Origin: Xanthomonas sp. F10
GTDB lineage: Bacteria > Pseudomonadota > Gammaproteobacteria > Xanthomonadales > Xanthomonadaceae
Assembly (NCBI RefSeq): GCF_014206815.1
Contig: NZ_JACHNP010000002.1
Location: forward strand, 372,001 to 436,000
Reading direction: 5' to 3'
DNA length: 64,000 nucleotides
The first letter of the stretch is position 1, and every line of letters begins with the position of its first letter. The notes below the pieces were generated by a model, which made no database searches, was not told where the DNA came from, and saw only the letters and a program-made list of their open reading frames with translations. The position numbers and the translations under genes are program-made. Of the stretch, positions 44,465 to 54,208 are shown piece by piece.

Positions 44465-46447
44465 TCACACCGTCGCCAACCCATGCTTGCGCAACTTGCG
44501 ATACAGGGTGTTGCGGCTGATGCCCAGCGCATCGGCGGTGCGGCTGACGTTCCAGCGGTGGCGCTCGAGTTGCTGCTGCAGCACGCTGCGCTCGGCGCTG
44601 TCCAGGGCGACGCGGCCGGGCACGCCGTCGGCGGCGTGCGCATCGTCGCCGAGCAGGCACGGCCCGCTGTCGGCGTCGACGATCTCCTGCGGCAGGTTGG
44701 GGATGCGGATGACGCCGTCGGCGCACAGCACGGCGGCGGTGCGCAGCACGTTGCGCAGCTGCCGCAGGTTGCCGGGCCAGGCATAGCTGAGCAGCTTGTG
44801 CAGGGCGTCCTCGCTGATGCGCACCGGTTGCTCGCCGCTCTCCTCGCGCAACAGGGTGCGGATCAGTTCGGCCTTGTCGCTGCGCTCGCGCAGTGGCGGC
44901 AGGTGCAGCACCACGCCGTTGAGCCGGTAGTACAAATCCTCGCGGAAGCCACCGGTGCCGACCATCTGCGCCAGGTCGCGGTGGCTGGCGCTGATCACGT
45001 GCAGTTCCAGCGGCATTGCGCGGTCGCTGCCCAGCGGCGTCACGCTCTGTTCCTCCAGCACGCGCAGCAGGCGCGTCTGCAAGGGCAGCGGCATGTCGCC
45101 GATCTCGTCCAGGAACAAGGTGCCGCCGCTGGCCTGCAGCAGCTTGCCGTGGCGTCCTTCGCGCGCGGCATCGGTGAAGGCGCCGCGCGCGTAGCCGAAC
45201 AGTTCGCTCTCGATCAGCGCTTCGGGAATCGCCGCGCAGTTCACCGCCACGAACGGCCGGTCGGCCCAGGGCGAGCCGCGGTGCACCGCCTTGGCGAATT
45301 CCTCCTTGCCGGTGCCGGTGGCGCCGCACAGCAGGATCGACACGCGGTGCTTGGCCAGCTTCAGCGCATTGTCCAGGTTGTGCAGCATGCGCGGATCGGA
45401 ACCGACATGGTCGTTGGCGCGGCTGGCCTGGCTGTCCTCGCCGGCGGCGCGGGCGCGGCCCGCGGTACTGCGCGCGCGCGGCGGCTGCGCCAGTGCGAAG
45501 AAGCGGCGGCCGTGGCAGGCGCAGCGGATCGACCACAGGGTGCTGGCGTCGTTGCGTGCGCGCTGCTCCAGCGTATCGAAATCCAACTGCATCACCTGGG
45601 CGATGTCGTGCCCGACCAGCGCGGTGCGATCGGGCTTGCCCAGCTGTTCCAGCGTCGCCTCGTTGACCGCGAGCACGCGGCCGTCGCCGCCGACCGCGAT
45701 CAGCGCCTCGTGCAGCAGCCCGGCGAACTCCGGGCGGCTGTGGAAGCGCAGGATCCACGCATGCCGGTACTGCTCCAGGAAGTAGGCGCGGGCGATCTGC
45801 GCCGCCGACATGCGCACCAGCGCGCCGGTATGGCATTGCACCAGCTTGGTGTCGCGCGCGTCGGGCGTGGAGGCATCCAGCACCCCCAGCAGCTGGCCTT
45901 GCGGATCCAGGATCGGCGCGCCGCTGCACGACAGCGGCAGGTGCCGCTCCAGGTAGTGCTCGCCCCGGTGCACGCTCAGCGCGCTGCATTCCACCGCACA
46001 GGTGCCGATGCCGTTGGTGCCCTGGTAGCGTTCGGCCCAGCTGGCGCCGCAGAACAGCCCGGTCTCGCGGAACGCGCGCAGCAGCGCCGGATCCTGCACG
46101 CTGTGCAGCACGGTGGCCTCGGTGTCGGCGAACACCACCGCGTAGCTGCCGCCGGCGATCTGTTCGTAGAGATTCTCCATCTCCACCTTGGCGATGCGCA
46201 GCAGCGCCTCCAGCCGCTGCTGGCGCTCGCGCAGCTGGCCATTGTCGTGGACCATCGGCGAGGGATGGGTGTCCGGGTCCAGGCCGTAGTCGTCGAGGCA
46301 GCGCCGCCAGGAGCGCGCCAGGGCAGGCGGCAACGGATCGATCTGGCGGAACCGGCGCATCCGCGCCAGCAAGGCGGACTCGGCCTCGGCGGCCGATGGC
46401 GCCAAGGCCGCGGCCTGCGGGAGGTTGGCTACAGTCAACTCCGACAC
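44465..46447 (-). CDS. AcoR-type sigma-54-dependent activator
   Basis: A 660-residue enhancer-binding protein. An N-terminal GAF-type sensor (about 85-220, GTNGIGTCAVE), a PAS-like region (235-310), the AAA+ domain with Walker A GATGTGKE (375-382) and Walker B LFLDEI (444-449), and a C-terminal Fis-type HTH (NVSRTADALGISRNTLYRKL). The sigma-54 contact loop reads GAFTDA (422-427) rather than GAFTGA. GTG 46447 is taken as start because GAGGGG lies 6 bases upstream and upstream codons are repeat-derived. AcoR-like activators often control alcohol and acetoin oxidation; here it converges on the PQQ-dehydrogenase operon and is its likely regulator. Confidence 0.9.
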   Translation of the reverse strand: MSELTVANLPQAAALAPSAAEAESALLARMRRFRQIDPLPPALARSWRRCLDDYGLDPDTHPSPMVHDNGQLRERQQRLEALLRIAKVEMENLYEQIAGGSYAVVFADTEATVLHSVQDPALLRAFRETGLFCGASWAERYQGTNGIGTCAVECSALSVHRGEHYLERHLPLSCSGAPILDPQGQLLGVLDASTPDARDTKLVQCHTGALVRMSAAQIARAYFLEQYRHAWILRFHSRPEFAGLLHEALIAVGGDGRVLAVNEATLEQLGKPDRTALVGHDIAQVMQLDFDTLEQRARNDASTLWSIRCACHGRRFFALAQPPRARSTAGRARAAGEDSQASRANDHVGSDPRMLHNLDNALKLAKHRVSILLCGATGTGKEEFAKAVHRGSPWADRPFVAVNCAAIPEALIESELFGYARGAFTDAAREGRHGKLLQASGGTLFLDEIGDMPLPLQTRLLRVLEEQSVTPLGSDRAMPLELHVISASHRDLAQMVGTGGFREDLYYRLNGVVLHLPPLRERSDKAELIRTLLREESGEQPVRISEDALHKLLSYAWPGNLRQLRNVLRTAAVLCADGVIRIPNLPQEIVDADSGPCLLGDDAHAADGVPGRVALDSAERSVLQQQLERHRWNVSRTADALGISRNTLYRKLRKHGLATV

Positions 46448-46531
46448 GTGGCGCCCCTCGATCCGACCCCGGATCAGGCCGCCAGTGACGCACAATCGGG
46501 TGCCGCGCTCAAACCGCAGTGCAGCAAAAGC

Positions 46532-46707
46532 GGGGATTGGGGAATCGGGATTGGGGATTGGGGATTGGGGATTGGTAAGAGCGGCTACCTGGTGCCGATC
46601 CTGTTCCGCTCTGCGGCCAGAACGAAAAAACCGCGCGGTCGCGCGGTTCTTCGTGGCTTCAAGACGCCGGATTCCGCTTTGGCGAAACCCCAATCCCGAT
46701 TCCCGGC
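46532..46707. repeat. GGGATT-type inverted repeat element
   Basis: Left arm 46532-46575 with at least four units (GGGGATTGGGGAATCGGGAT, then GGGGATTG repeated) followed by GTAAGAGCGG; right arm 46684-46707 (CGAAACCCCAATCCCGATTC). The core contains the terminator of the adjacent kinase gene. Confidence 0.85.
46625..46648 (-). terminator. Intrinsic terminator of the PfkB kinase gene
   Basis: On the minus strand AACCGCGCGACCGCGCGG is followed by TTTTTT, a classical stem and T-run about 95 bases after the kinase stop. Confidence 0.85.
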
Positions 46708-46740
46708 TTTTCAGCAGCCGAATGGCTGATCATCCCAGCC

Positions 46741-47673
46741 TTACAACGCGTAGCCGAACTGCTGCTTGAACTGGTCGTTGAACTCGTCGAAGTCGAAGCG
46801 CTGGTTCTGCGTGCCCGGGTGCTCGACCTTCAGCGCGCCCATCAGGTTGCCCATGCGGCCGATGGTCAGCCAGTCGCAGCCGCGCTGGATGCCGAAGATC
46901 AGGCCGGCGCGGAAGGCGTCGCCGCAGCCGGTGGGGTCGACCACGCGGCGCTCGTGCGCCGGCGGGATGTCGTAGGTCTTCTCGGGAGTGTGCACCAGCG
47001 CGCCCTTCGGGCCCTGGGTGGTGATGTAGGCCTGCACGCGCGAGACGATGTCCTTCTCGTCCCAGCCGGTGCGCTCCTGCAGCAGGTTGGACTCGTAGTC
47101 GTTGACCACCACGTAGTCGGCCTGCTCGATGAACTGCCGCAGCTCCGGGCCGTTGAACAGCGGCATGGCCTGGCCGGGGTCGAAGATGAACGGCACGCCG
47201 CCGGCGCTGAATTCCTCGGCGTTCTGGATCATGCCCTCGCGTCCGTCCGGGCCGACCAGGCCCAGGGTCACGCCCGGCACGTCCTTCACGTGGTTCTCGT
47301 AGCTGCGCATCATCGCCCCGGGGTGGAAGGCGGTGATCTGGTTGTTGTCGTGGTCGGTGGTGATGAACGCCTGCGGGGTGAACAGTTCCTCAATCACCTT
47401 GACCCGCGACAGGTCGATGCCCAGTGCCTGGAAATGCTCGCGGTACGGGCCGAAGTCCTGGCCCACGGTGCCCATCGGGATCGGGTGGCCGCCCAGCAGG
47501 TGCAGGTTGTAGGCGATGTTGCCGGCGCAGCCGCCGAATTCGCGGCGCATCCGCGGCACCAGGAACGACACGTTCAGGATGTGCACCTTGTCCGGCAGGA
47601 TGTGGTTCTTGAACTGGTCCGGGAACACCATGATGGTGTCGTAAGCGAGAGAACCACAGATCAGTGCAGACAT
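46741..47673 (-). CDS. PfkB-family sugar/adenosine kinase
   Basis: A 310-residue kinase of the PfkB family, most like bacterial adenosine kinases: MSALICGSLAYDTIMVFPDQ start, GGCAGNIAYNLHLLGG substrate lid region and the C-terminal signature VVDPTGCGDAFRAGL with the catalytic Asp. It would phosphorylate adenosine or a related nucleoside/sugar. ATG 47673 is the family-consistent start. Single gene with its own terminator. Confidence 0.9.
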   Translation of the reverse strand: MSALICGSLAYDTIMVFPDQFKNHILPDKVHILNVSFLVPRMRREFGGCAGNIAYNLHLLGGHPIPMGTVGQDFGPYREHFQALGIDLSRVKVIEELFTPQAFITTDHDNNQITAFHPGAMMRSYENHVKDVPGVTLGLVGPDGREGMIQNAEEFSAGGVPFIFDPGQAMPLFNGPELRQFIEQADYVVVNDYESNLLQERTGWDEKDIVSRVQAYITTQGPKGALVHTPEKTYDIPPAHERRVVDPTGCGDAFRAGLIFGIQRGCDWLTIGRMGNLMGALKVEHPGTQNQRFDFDEFNDQFKQQFGYAL

Positions 47674-47864
47674 CGGGCAGGCCTTGGCGGAGGGATGAGC
47701 CCGCATTCAGGCGGGCGAGGGGCGGGGTCGCCGCGGCGCAAAGGGTAACGGCTGCGGCCCGGCAGGGCCAGAACCACGATCCGCGGCGGTCCCGGCAATG
47801 CCGCGCAACGCGCGGTTTTAGCGAGAATTTTCCTTGCCCGCACCCAGGCGGATTGCTAGGCTAG

Positions 47865-48980
<1,116 letters not shown>

Positions 48981-48988
48981 GCGTGAGG

Positions 48989-49144
48989 CCGGGAATGGGG
49001 AATCGGGACCGGGGAATAGAATGGCCCCTCCGCCTCCGCAGCGCCGGCTCCGTCTCCACTCGCCTGCTCGCGCCCCGGCCTGATCGCGCCGGGAGTGCGC
49101 CATTGCTTTTCGATTCCCCACTCCCGATTCCCCAATTCCGGCTT
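48989..49144. repeat. GGGATT-type inverted repeat between mreB and mreC
   Basis: Left arm 48989-49018 (CGGGAATGGGGAATCGGGAC then CGGGGAATAG) and right arm 49108-49137 (CGATTCCCCACTCCCGATTC then CCCAATTCC). It ends a few bases before the mreC start. Confidence 0.8.
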
Positions 49145-49149
49145 TAACC

Positions 49150-50238
49150 GTGCCTCCTTACGCCGGTCCTCCCGTCACCGCCCGCCCCGGCGAATCCGCC
49201 AGCACGCCGCGCCTGCTGGTCTACCTGGCGCTGGCGCTGGTGCTGATCGTGCTCGATGCGCAGGCCGACTGGCTGGCTCGCCTGCGTAGCCAGGCCACGG
49301 TGCTGGTGCAGCCGATCTGGGCGCTGGCCGGCCTGCCCGGGCGGCTGGGCACCCAGGTGCAGGAGAACGCGGCCAGTCACGCGCAGTTGGTCAAGGAAAA
49401 CCGCGCGTTGCGCAACGAACTGCTGATCGCCAAGGCGCGCCTGACCCGGCTGCAGACCGCGGCGCTGGACAACGCGCAGCTGCGCGAACTGCTGGGCGTG
49501 GCCGAGCGCCGCGGCCTGGACGTGCAGTTGGCGCCGATCCTGGACATCGACCTGGACCCGACCCGGCAGCGGCTGGTGCTCGACGCCGGCAGTCGCGACG
49601 GCGTGCACGTCGGCCAGGCGGTGATCGACGCCGGCGGCCTGATGGGCCAGGTGATCGCGGTGACCCCGCTGCATTCCACCGTGCTGCTGCTGACCGATCC
49701 CGACCACGCGGTGCCGGTGACGGTGGCGCGCAACGGCGTGCGCCTGATCGTCTACGGCCGCGGCGGCAGCCTGGAGCTGCGCGATATCCCGCTCAGCGCC
49801 GGGGTCGAGGTGGGCGACGAGATCGTCACCTCCGGCCTGGGCGGCCGCTTCCCGGCCGGCTTCCCGGTCGGCACCATCTCCGCCTTGCGCCCGGACGACA
49901 CCCATGCCTTCCTGGTCGGCGAACTGAAGCCGGCGGCGAAGCTGGACCGCGGGCGGGATGTGTTGTTGTTGAAGCCGGGACCCGGGGCCCGGGACCCGGG
50001 GCCCGGGGACGAGCAAAAGCCGATGCAGGGCGCTGGTGGCGTGGCGGCGTCCACGGCTGCGTCGCCTGCGCGCTCAGACGGCGCCCGGCCTGCTGCAGCG
50101 CCTCCGACGCAGAGCGGTACGCCCCAGATCGACGCTTCGGCAGCCCCGGCGACCAACTCGCAGCCCGCGGCTTCTTCCCGGGTCCCGGGTCCCGGGTCCC
50201 GGGTCCCGACTGCGGCTCCAGCGGAGTCGCAGCCATGA
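49150..50238 (+). CDS. mreC: Rod-shape-determining protein MreC with repeat-derived tail
   Basis: MreC is a bitopic inner-membrane protein with a periplasmic domain that activates PBP2-RodA. The start is GTG 49150. A membrane segment lies at about residues 24-40 (LLVYLALALVLIVLD), then a coiled coil and the two beta-domains (LVLDAGSRDGVHVGQAVID, VTSGLGGRFPAGFPVGTI). From about residue 276 the sequence changes to KPGPGARDPGPGDEQKP and ends [12 protein letters not shown]...; this tail is encoded by a GC-rich inverted repeat (arms 49977-50009 and 50176-50212). The stop overlaps mreD. Confidence 0.96.
   Translation: MPPYAGPPVTARPGESASTPRLLVYLALALVLIVLDAQADWLARLRSQATVLVQPIWALAGLPGRLGTQVQENAASHAQLVKENRALRNELLIAKARLTRLQTAALDNAQLRELLGVAERRGLDVQLAPILDIDLDPTRQRLVLDAGSRDGVHVGQAVIDAGGLMGQVIAVTPLHSTVLLLTDPDHAVPVTVARNGVRLIVYGRGGSLELRDIPLSAGVEVGDEIVTSGLGGRFPAGFPVGTISALRPDDTHAFLVGELKPAAKLDRGRDVLLLKPGPGARDPGPGDEQKPMQGAGGVAASTAASPARSDGARPAAAPPTQSGTPQIDASAAPATNSQPAASSRVPGPGSRVPTAAPAESQP
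49977..50212. repeat. GGGACCC-type inverted repeat element inside mreC
   Basis: The left arm repeats GGGACCCGGGGCCCGGGACC-like units, followed by GAGCAAAAGCCG; the right arm repeats CCCGGGTCCCGGGTCCCGGG. It is the same GC-rich form as in xerC and is fully open in the mreC frame. Confidence 0.8.
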
Positions 50239-50720
50239 GCCGCCTGCGCAGCAAAGGCTGGGTGCTTCCGGTCAGCGTGATCGTGGCGCTGTTGCTGGGG
50301 TTGATGCCGTTGCCGCTGGTGGTGCAGCCGCTGCGGCCGTACTGGCTGGCGCTGGTGGTGGCGTACTGGGTGATCGAGACGCCGGACAAGGTCGGGCTGG
50401 GCTTCGCCTTCGCGGTCGGGGTGCTGGCCGATCTGCTGTACGGCGGGGTGCTGGGCGAGCAGGCGCTGCGGCTGGTGATCCTGAGCTTCATCCTGCAGCG
50501 CTTCCGCGCGCGCATCCGCTTCTTCCCGATGTCGCAGCAGGCGCTGGCGATCGGCGGCCTGCTGGTCAACGACCGCATCGTCGCCGCGGCGGTGCACCTG
50601 GCGGTCGGCGAGCCGACGCTGCCGTGGAACTACTGGTGGGCGCCGCTGCTGGGCATGGCGCTGTGGCCGCCGCTGTTCGTGCTGCTGGACGCGCTGCGGC
50701 TGGGCCGGCGGAGCAAATAG
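50235..50720 (+). CDS. mreD: Rod-shape-determining protein MreD
   Basis: A 161-residue inner-membrane protein with five hydrophobic segments and the typical VLADLLYGGVLGEQALRLVI stretch. MreD works with MreC and PBP2-RodA. It overlaps the mreC stop by ATGA and ends 1 base before the mrdA start. Confidence 0.95.
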   Translation: MSRLRSKGWVLPVSVIVALLLGLMPLPLVVQPLRPYWLALVVAYWVIETPDKVGLGFAFAVGVLADLLYGGVLGEQALRLVILSFILQRFRARIRFFPMSQQALAIGGLLVNDRIVAAAVHLAVGEPTLPWNYWWAPLLGMALWPPLFVLLDALRLGRRSK

Positions 50721-50721
50721 C

Positions 50722-52782
50722 ATGGCCCTGCATCCGCGCCGCGCGCAGAAGAACCCGCACGCCGAGGCCGAGCAGTTCCGGCGGCGCGCGGCGCTGGGCT
50801 TTCTCGGCGTGCTGGTGGCGTTGCTGGGCCTGGGCGGCTGGTACTTCAAGCTGCAGGTGCTGGACCACGACGTCTACGCCACCCGCTCCGACGCCAACCG
50901 CATCAAGCCGCGGCCGGTGGTGCCCGGGCGGGGCATGATCTACGACCGCAACGGCCGCCTGCTGGCCGAGAACGTCCCCGCGTTCCGGCTCGACGTGACC
51001 CCGGACAAGGTCGCCGACATGGACGCGCTGCTGGCCGAGCTGGGCAAGGTCATCGCGTTGTCGCCGGAAGACATCGAGCGCTTCCAGGCCGCGCGCAAGG
51101 CTAGCCGCAGCTTCCGCCCGATCACCCTGAAGCTGCGCGTCAGCGAGGAGGAGCGGGCGCGCTTCGCGGTGGACCGCTGGCGCTTCCCGGGCGTGGAGCT
51201 GGAGCCCTACCTGACCCGGCACTATCCCTACGGCGACCTGTTCGCGCACGTCATCGGCTACGTCGGCCGCATCGACGAGAAGGACCTGGAGGCGCTGGGC
51301 GAGGGCAACGCCGCGCTGACCCACATCGGCAAGTCCGGGCTGGAGCGCTATTACGAGGAGGAACTGCGCGGCAAGGTCGGCTACGAGCAGGTCGAGACCA
51401 ACGTGCAGGGCCGCGCGATCCGCACCGTCGGCCGGGTGCCGGCGCAGTCCGGCGCCGACCTGCGCCTGTCCATCGACGCCGACCTGCAGCGCGCCATGGT
51501 CGCCGCGTTCGGCGACTACCAGGGCTCGGCCATCGCCATCGATCCGCGCACCGGCGAGATCCTGGCCATGGTCAGCCTGCCGTCCTACGACCCCAACCTG
51601 TTCGTCAACGGCATCTCCCACGCCGATTTCCAGGCGCTCAACAGCGACCCGTCGCGGCCGCAGTTCAACCGCCTGGTGCTGGGCGGCGTGGCGCCCGGCT
51701 CCACCATCAAGCCGTTCATGGGCCTGGCCGGCCTGGACAGCGGCACCCGCCGCCCGGAGGACAAGATCCTCTCCACCGGCATGTTCTACCTGCCCGGGGT
51801 CAGCCGCGGCTGGGGCGACTCGCACCGCGGCGGCCACGGCTGGACCGACCTGCGCAAGTCCATCGCGCAATCGGTGAACACCTACTACTACAAGCTGGCC
51901 ATCGACATGGGCATCACCAAGGTCGACCAGTACATGACCCGCTACGGCTTCGGCGTGCCCACCGGCATCGACCTGGTCGGCGAGACCGGCGGCATCGTGC
52001 CGTCGCCGGCGTACAAGGCCAAGAGCCGCAAGGAAGCCTGGTACCCCGGCGACACGGTCAACATCGCCATCGGCCAGGGCGACTGGAAGGTGACGCCGCT
52101 GCAACTGGTGCGCGGGGTCGCCGGCATCGCCGATGGGCAGTTGCGCACGCCGCACCTGGTGATGGCCACGCGCCAGGCCTTCGACCAGCCGTGGGCGCCG
52201 GTGCAGCCGGGCACGAGCAAGCCGATCAGCGACAACCCCAGCAATCTGCAGGCGGTGCGCGAAGGCATGATGGACACCATGCGCCCGGGCGGCAGCGGCT
52301 ATTCCATCACCGTCGGTGCGCCGTATCAGATGGCCGGCAAGACCGGCACCGCGCAGGTGGTCAGCCGCAAGGGCATCGCCGCGGTCGATCCGCGCAGCCT
52401 GCCGATGCACCTGCGCCACCGTTCGCTGTTCGAGGGTTTCGCGCCGGCCGAGCGGCCGACCATCGCCCTGGCGATCGCGGTGGAGGGCGGCGGCTACGGC
52501 GCCAGCACCGCCGCGCCGATCGCGCGCAGGATCTTCGATGCCTGGTTGCTCGGCCGGCTGCCGCCCGGGGTCGAGCCGCTGGACAGCCTGCGCGGCGCCA
52601 CCGCGTTCGGCAGCCACCTGTACTACGCCGAGGATCCAGGCTCGCGCGCCGCCGCCGATGCGGTGGCGCTGGCCGCCGGCGAACGCCCGGTGCTGATCGG
52701 CCAGGCCGAGGTGGATGCCGCGGCGGTGCCGCTGCCGTCCGCGCCGCCACCGATCCCCGACGAGATTCCGGACGAGCGATGA
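50722..52782 (+). CDS. mrdA: Penicillin-binding protein 2
   Basis: The elongation-specific transpeptidase. A 686-residue class B PBP: membrane anchor at about 28-48, pedestal domain (PVVPGRGMIYDRNGRLLAEN), and transpeptidase domain with Ser327 (GSTIKPF, SxxK), Ser384-Val-Asn386 (SxN) and Lys540-Thr-Gly (KTGTAQ). The C-terminal tail from about 645 is Pro/Ala-rich. It overlaps rodA by ATGA. Confidence 0.98.
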   Translation: MALHPRRAQKNPHAEAEQFRRRAALGFLGVLVALLGLGGWYFKLQVLDHDVYATRSDANRIKPRPVVPGRGMIYDRNGRLLAENVPAFRLDVTPDKVADMDALLAELGKVIALSPEDIERFQAARKASRSFRPITLKLRVSEEERARFAVDRWRFPGVELEPYLTRHYPYGDLFAHVIGYVGRIDEKDLEALGEGNAALTHIGKSGLERYYEEELRGKVGYEQVETNVQGRAIRTVGRVPAQSGADLRLSIDADLQRAMVAAFGDYQGSAIAIDPRTGEILAMVSLPSYDPNLFVNGISHADFQALNSDPSRPQFNRLVLGGVAPGSTIKPFMGLAGLDSGTRRPEDKILSTGMFYLPGVSRGWGDSHRGGHGWTDLRKSIAQSVNTYYYKLAIDMGITKVDQYMTRYGFGVPTGIDLVGETGGIVPSPAYKAKSRKEAWYPGDTVNIAIGQGDWKVTPLQLVRGVAGIADGQLRTPHLVMATRQAFDQPWAPVQPGTSKPISDNPSNLQAVREGMMDTMRPGGSGYSITVGAPYQMAGKTGTAQVVSRKGIAAVDPRSLPMHLRHRSLFEGFAPAERPTIALAIAVEGGGYGASTAAPIARRIFDAWLLGRLPPGVEPLDSLRGATAFGSHLYYAEDPGSRAAADAVALAAGERPVLIGQAEVDAAAVPLPSAPPPIPDEIPDER

Positions 52783-53885
52783 AGGATTTCCTGCGCTGGC
52801 TGGTCGAGATCGGCGGCCGCTTCACCCGGACCCTGGACTGGCCGCTGTGCCTGGCGCTGGGCGCGCTGATGGCGATGGGGCTGGCGGTGCTCAAGAGCGC
52901 CGGCGGCATGCACCTGGTGATGGCGCAGGGCGCGCGTTTCGCGATCGGCGCGGCGGCGATGTGGAGCCTGTCGCGGGTGTCGGCGTTGCGTCTGCGCGCC
53001 TGGACCCCGCTGATCTACGCGCTGTCGATGCTGCCGCTGCTGGCGGTGTTCGTGCTCGGCACCGGCAAGTACGGGCGGCAGTGGCTGGACCTGAAGGTGT
53101 TCTACCTGCAGCCGGCCGAGTTGCTGAAGATCAGCATGCCGATGATGGTGGCCTGGTACCTGCACCGCATGCCGCTGCCGCCGCGCATCCCCACGGTGCT
53201 GGTCAGCGCGGTCATCATCGGCATTCCCACGGCCTTGATCATGCTGCAGCCGGACTTCGGCACCGGCGTGCTGATCGCCGCCAGCGGCGGCTTCGTGCTG
53301 CTGCTGGCCGGTTTGCCGTGGTGGTGGGTGGGCATCGCTGTCGGCGGCGTCGCCGCGGCCGCGCCGGTGGCCTGGCTGTGGCTGCTGCGGCCCTACCAGA
53401 AGGACCGCATCATGATGTTCCTCAACCCGGAGAACGATGCGCTCGGCGCCGGCTGGAACATCATCCAGTCCAAGATCGCGATCGGCTCCGGCGGCCTGCA
53501 CGGCAAGGGCTGGGGCCTGGGCTCGCAGTCGCACCTGAACTTCATTCCCGAGCAGACCACCGACTTCGCCTTCTCCGTGCTCAGCGAGGAGTTCGGCTGG
53601 ATCGGCGTGGCCACGGTGCTGACCCTGTACCTGATTGTGATCGGGCGTTGCCTGTGGATCGCCTCGCAGGCGCGGGATACCTTCTCGCGGCTGCTGGCCG
53701 GCGCCACCGGCCTGGCGTTCTTCGTCTACGTGCTGGTCAACGGCGGCATGATCTCCGGGCTGCTGCCGGTGGTCGGCGTGCCGATGCCGCTGATGAGCTA
53801 CGGCGGCACCTCGGCGGTGTCGCTGCTGGCCGGGCTGGGCCTGGTGATGGCGGTGAAGGCGCACCGTCCGGTGCACGGGTACTGA
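52779..53885 (+). CDS. rodA: Peptidoglycan glycosyltransferase RodA
   Basis: A SEDS-family membrane glycosyltransferase partnered with PBP2. The 368-residue protein has about ten membrane segments, the large periplasmic loop with DRIMMFLNPENDALGAGWNI and the conserved FIPEQTTDFAFSVLSEEFGW and PLMSYGGTSAVSLL. Last gene of the rod cluster; followed by about 320 bases without a gene. Confidence 0.98.
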   Translation: MKDFLRWLVEIGGRFTRTLDWPLCLALGALMAMGLAVLKSAGGMHLVMAQGARFAIGAAAMWSLSRVSALRLRAWTPLIYALSMLPLLAVFVLGTGKYGRQWLDLKVFYLQPAELLKISMPMMVAWYLHRMPLPPRIPTVLVSAVIIGIPTALIMLQPDFGTGVLIAASGGFVLLLAGLPWWWVGIAVGGVAAAAPVAWLWLLRPYQKDRIMMFLNPENDALGAGWNIIQSKIAIGSGGLHGKGWGLGSQSHLNFIPEQTTDFAFSVLSEEFGWIGVATVLTLYLIVIGRCLWIASQARDTFSRLLAGATGLAFFVYVLVNGGMISGLLPVVGVPMPLMSYGGTSAVSLLAGLGLVMAVKAHRPVHGY

Positions 53886-54208
53886 GCCAGCGGTACGGCG
53901 GCGGCGCGCGCTGGCTTAACCGCACCCTCGAGGCAGGTTGCCGCATGATTGCGGCGCGTGTCGCGCTTGCGCACAATGCGCGCCGATGCCACGTGACGCG
54001 CGCCGCTCCCCCCGGCCCACACGCGTGCAGGAACTTCCGGGTAGGCAGGTGCGACCCCGCGCATCCATCCCAGCCCACATCGCCGAGGCACCCACGCAGC
54101 GCATCCGCCGATCCGGGCCCCGGCCCGTCCGTCCGCGTCGTCCGCCGCTCCCTCGCCGTTCCCGTGGTTGTCCCGATGCTCGGCGCTGGCCGAGATGGAT
54201 GCGTGTCG
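53886..54208. other. Intergenic region with no recognised feature
   Basis: About 320 bases between rodA and the VirJ-like gene. It contains no convincing coding frame or repeat. It presumably carries the promoter of the VirJ-GH28 pair. Confidence 0.4.

Noticed and set aside
46448-46693. Upstream extension of the sigma-54 activator to ATG 46693
   Set aside because: The added residues are translated from the GGGATT-type repeat and terminator, and the GTG at 46447 has a good ribosome-binding site.
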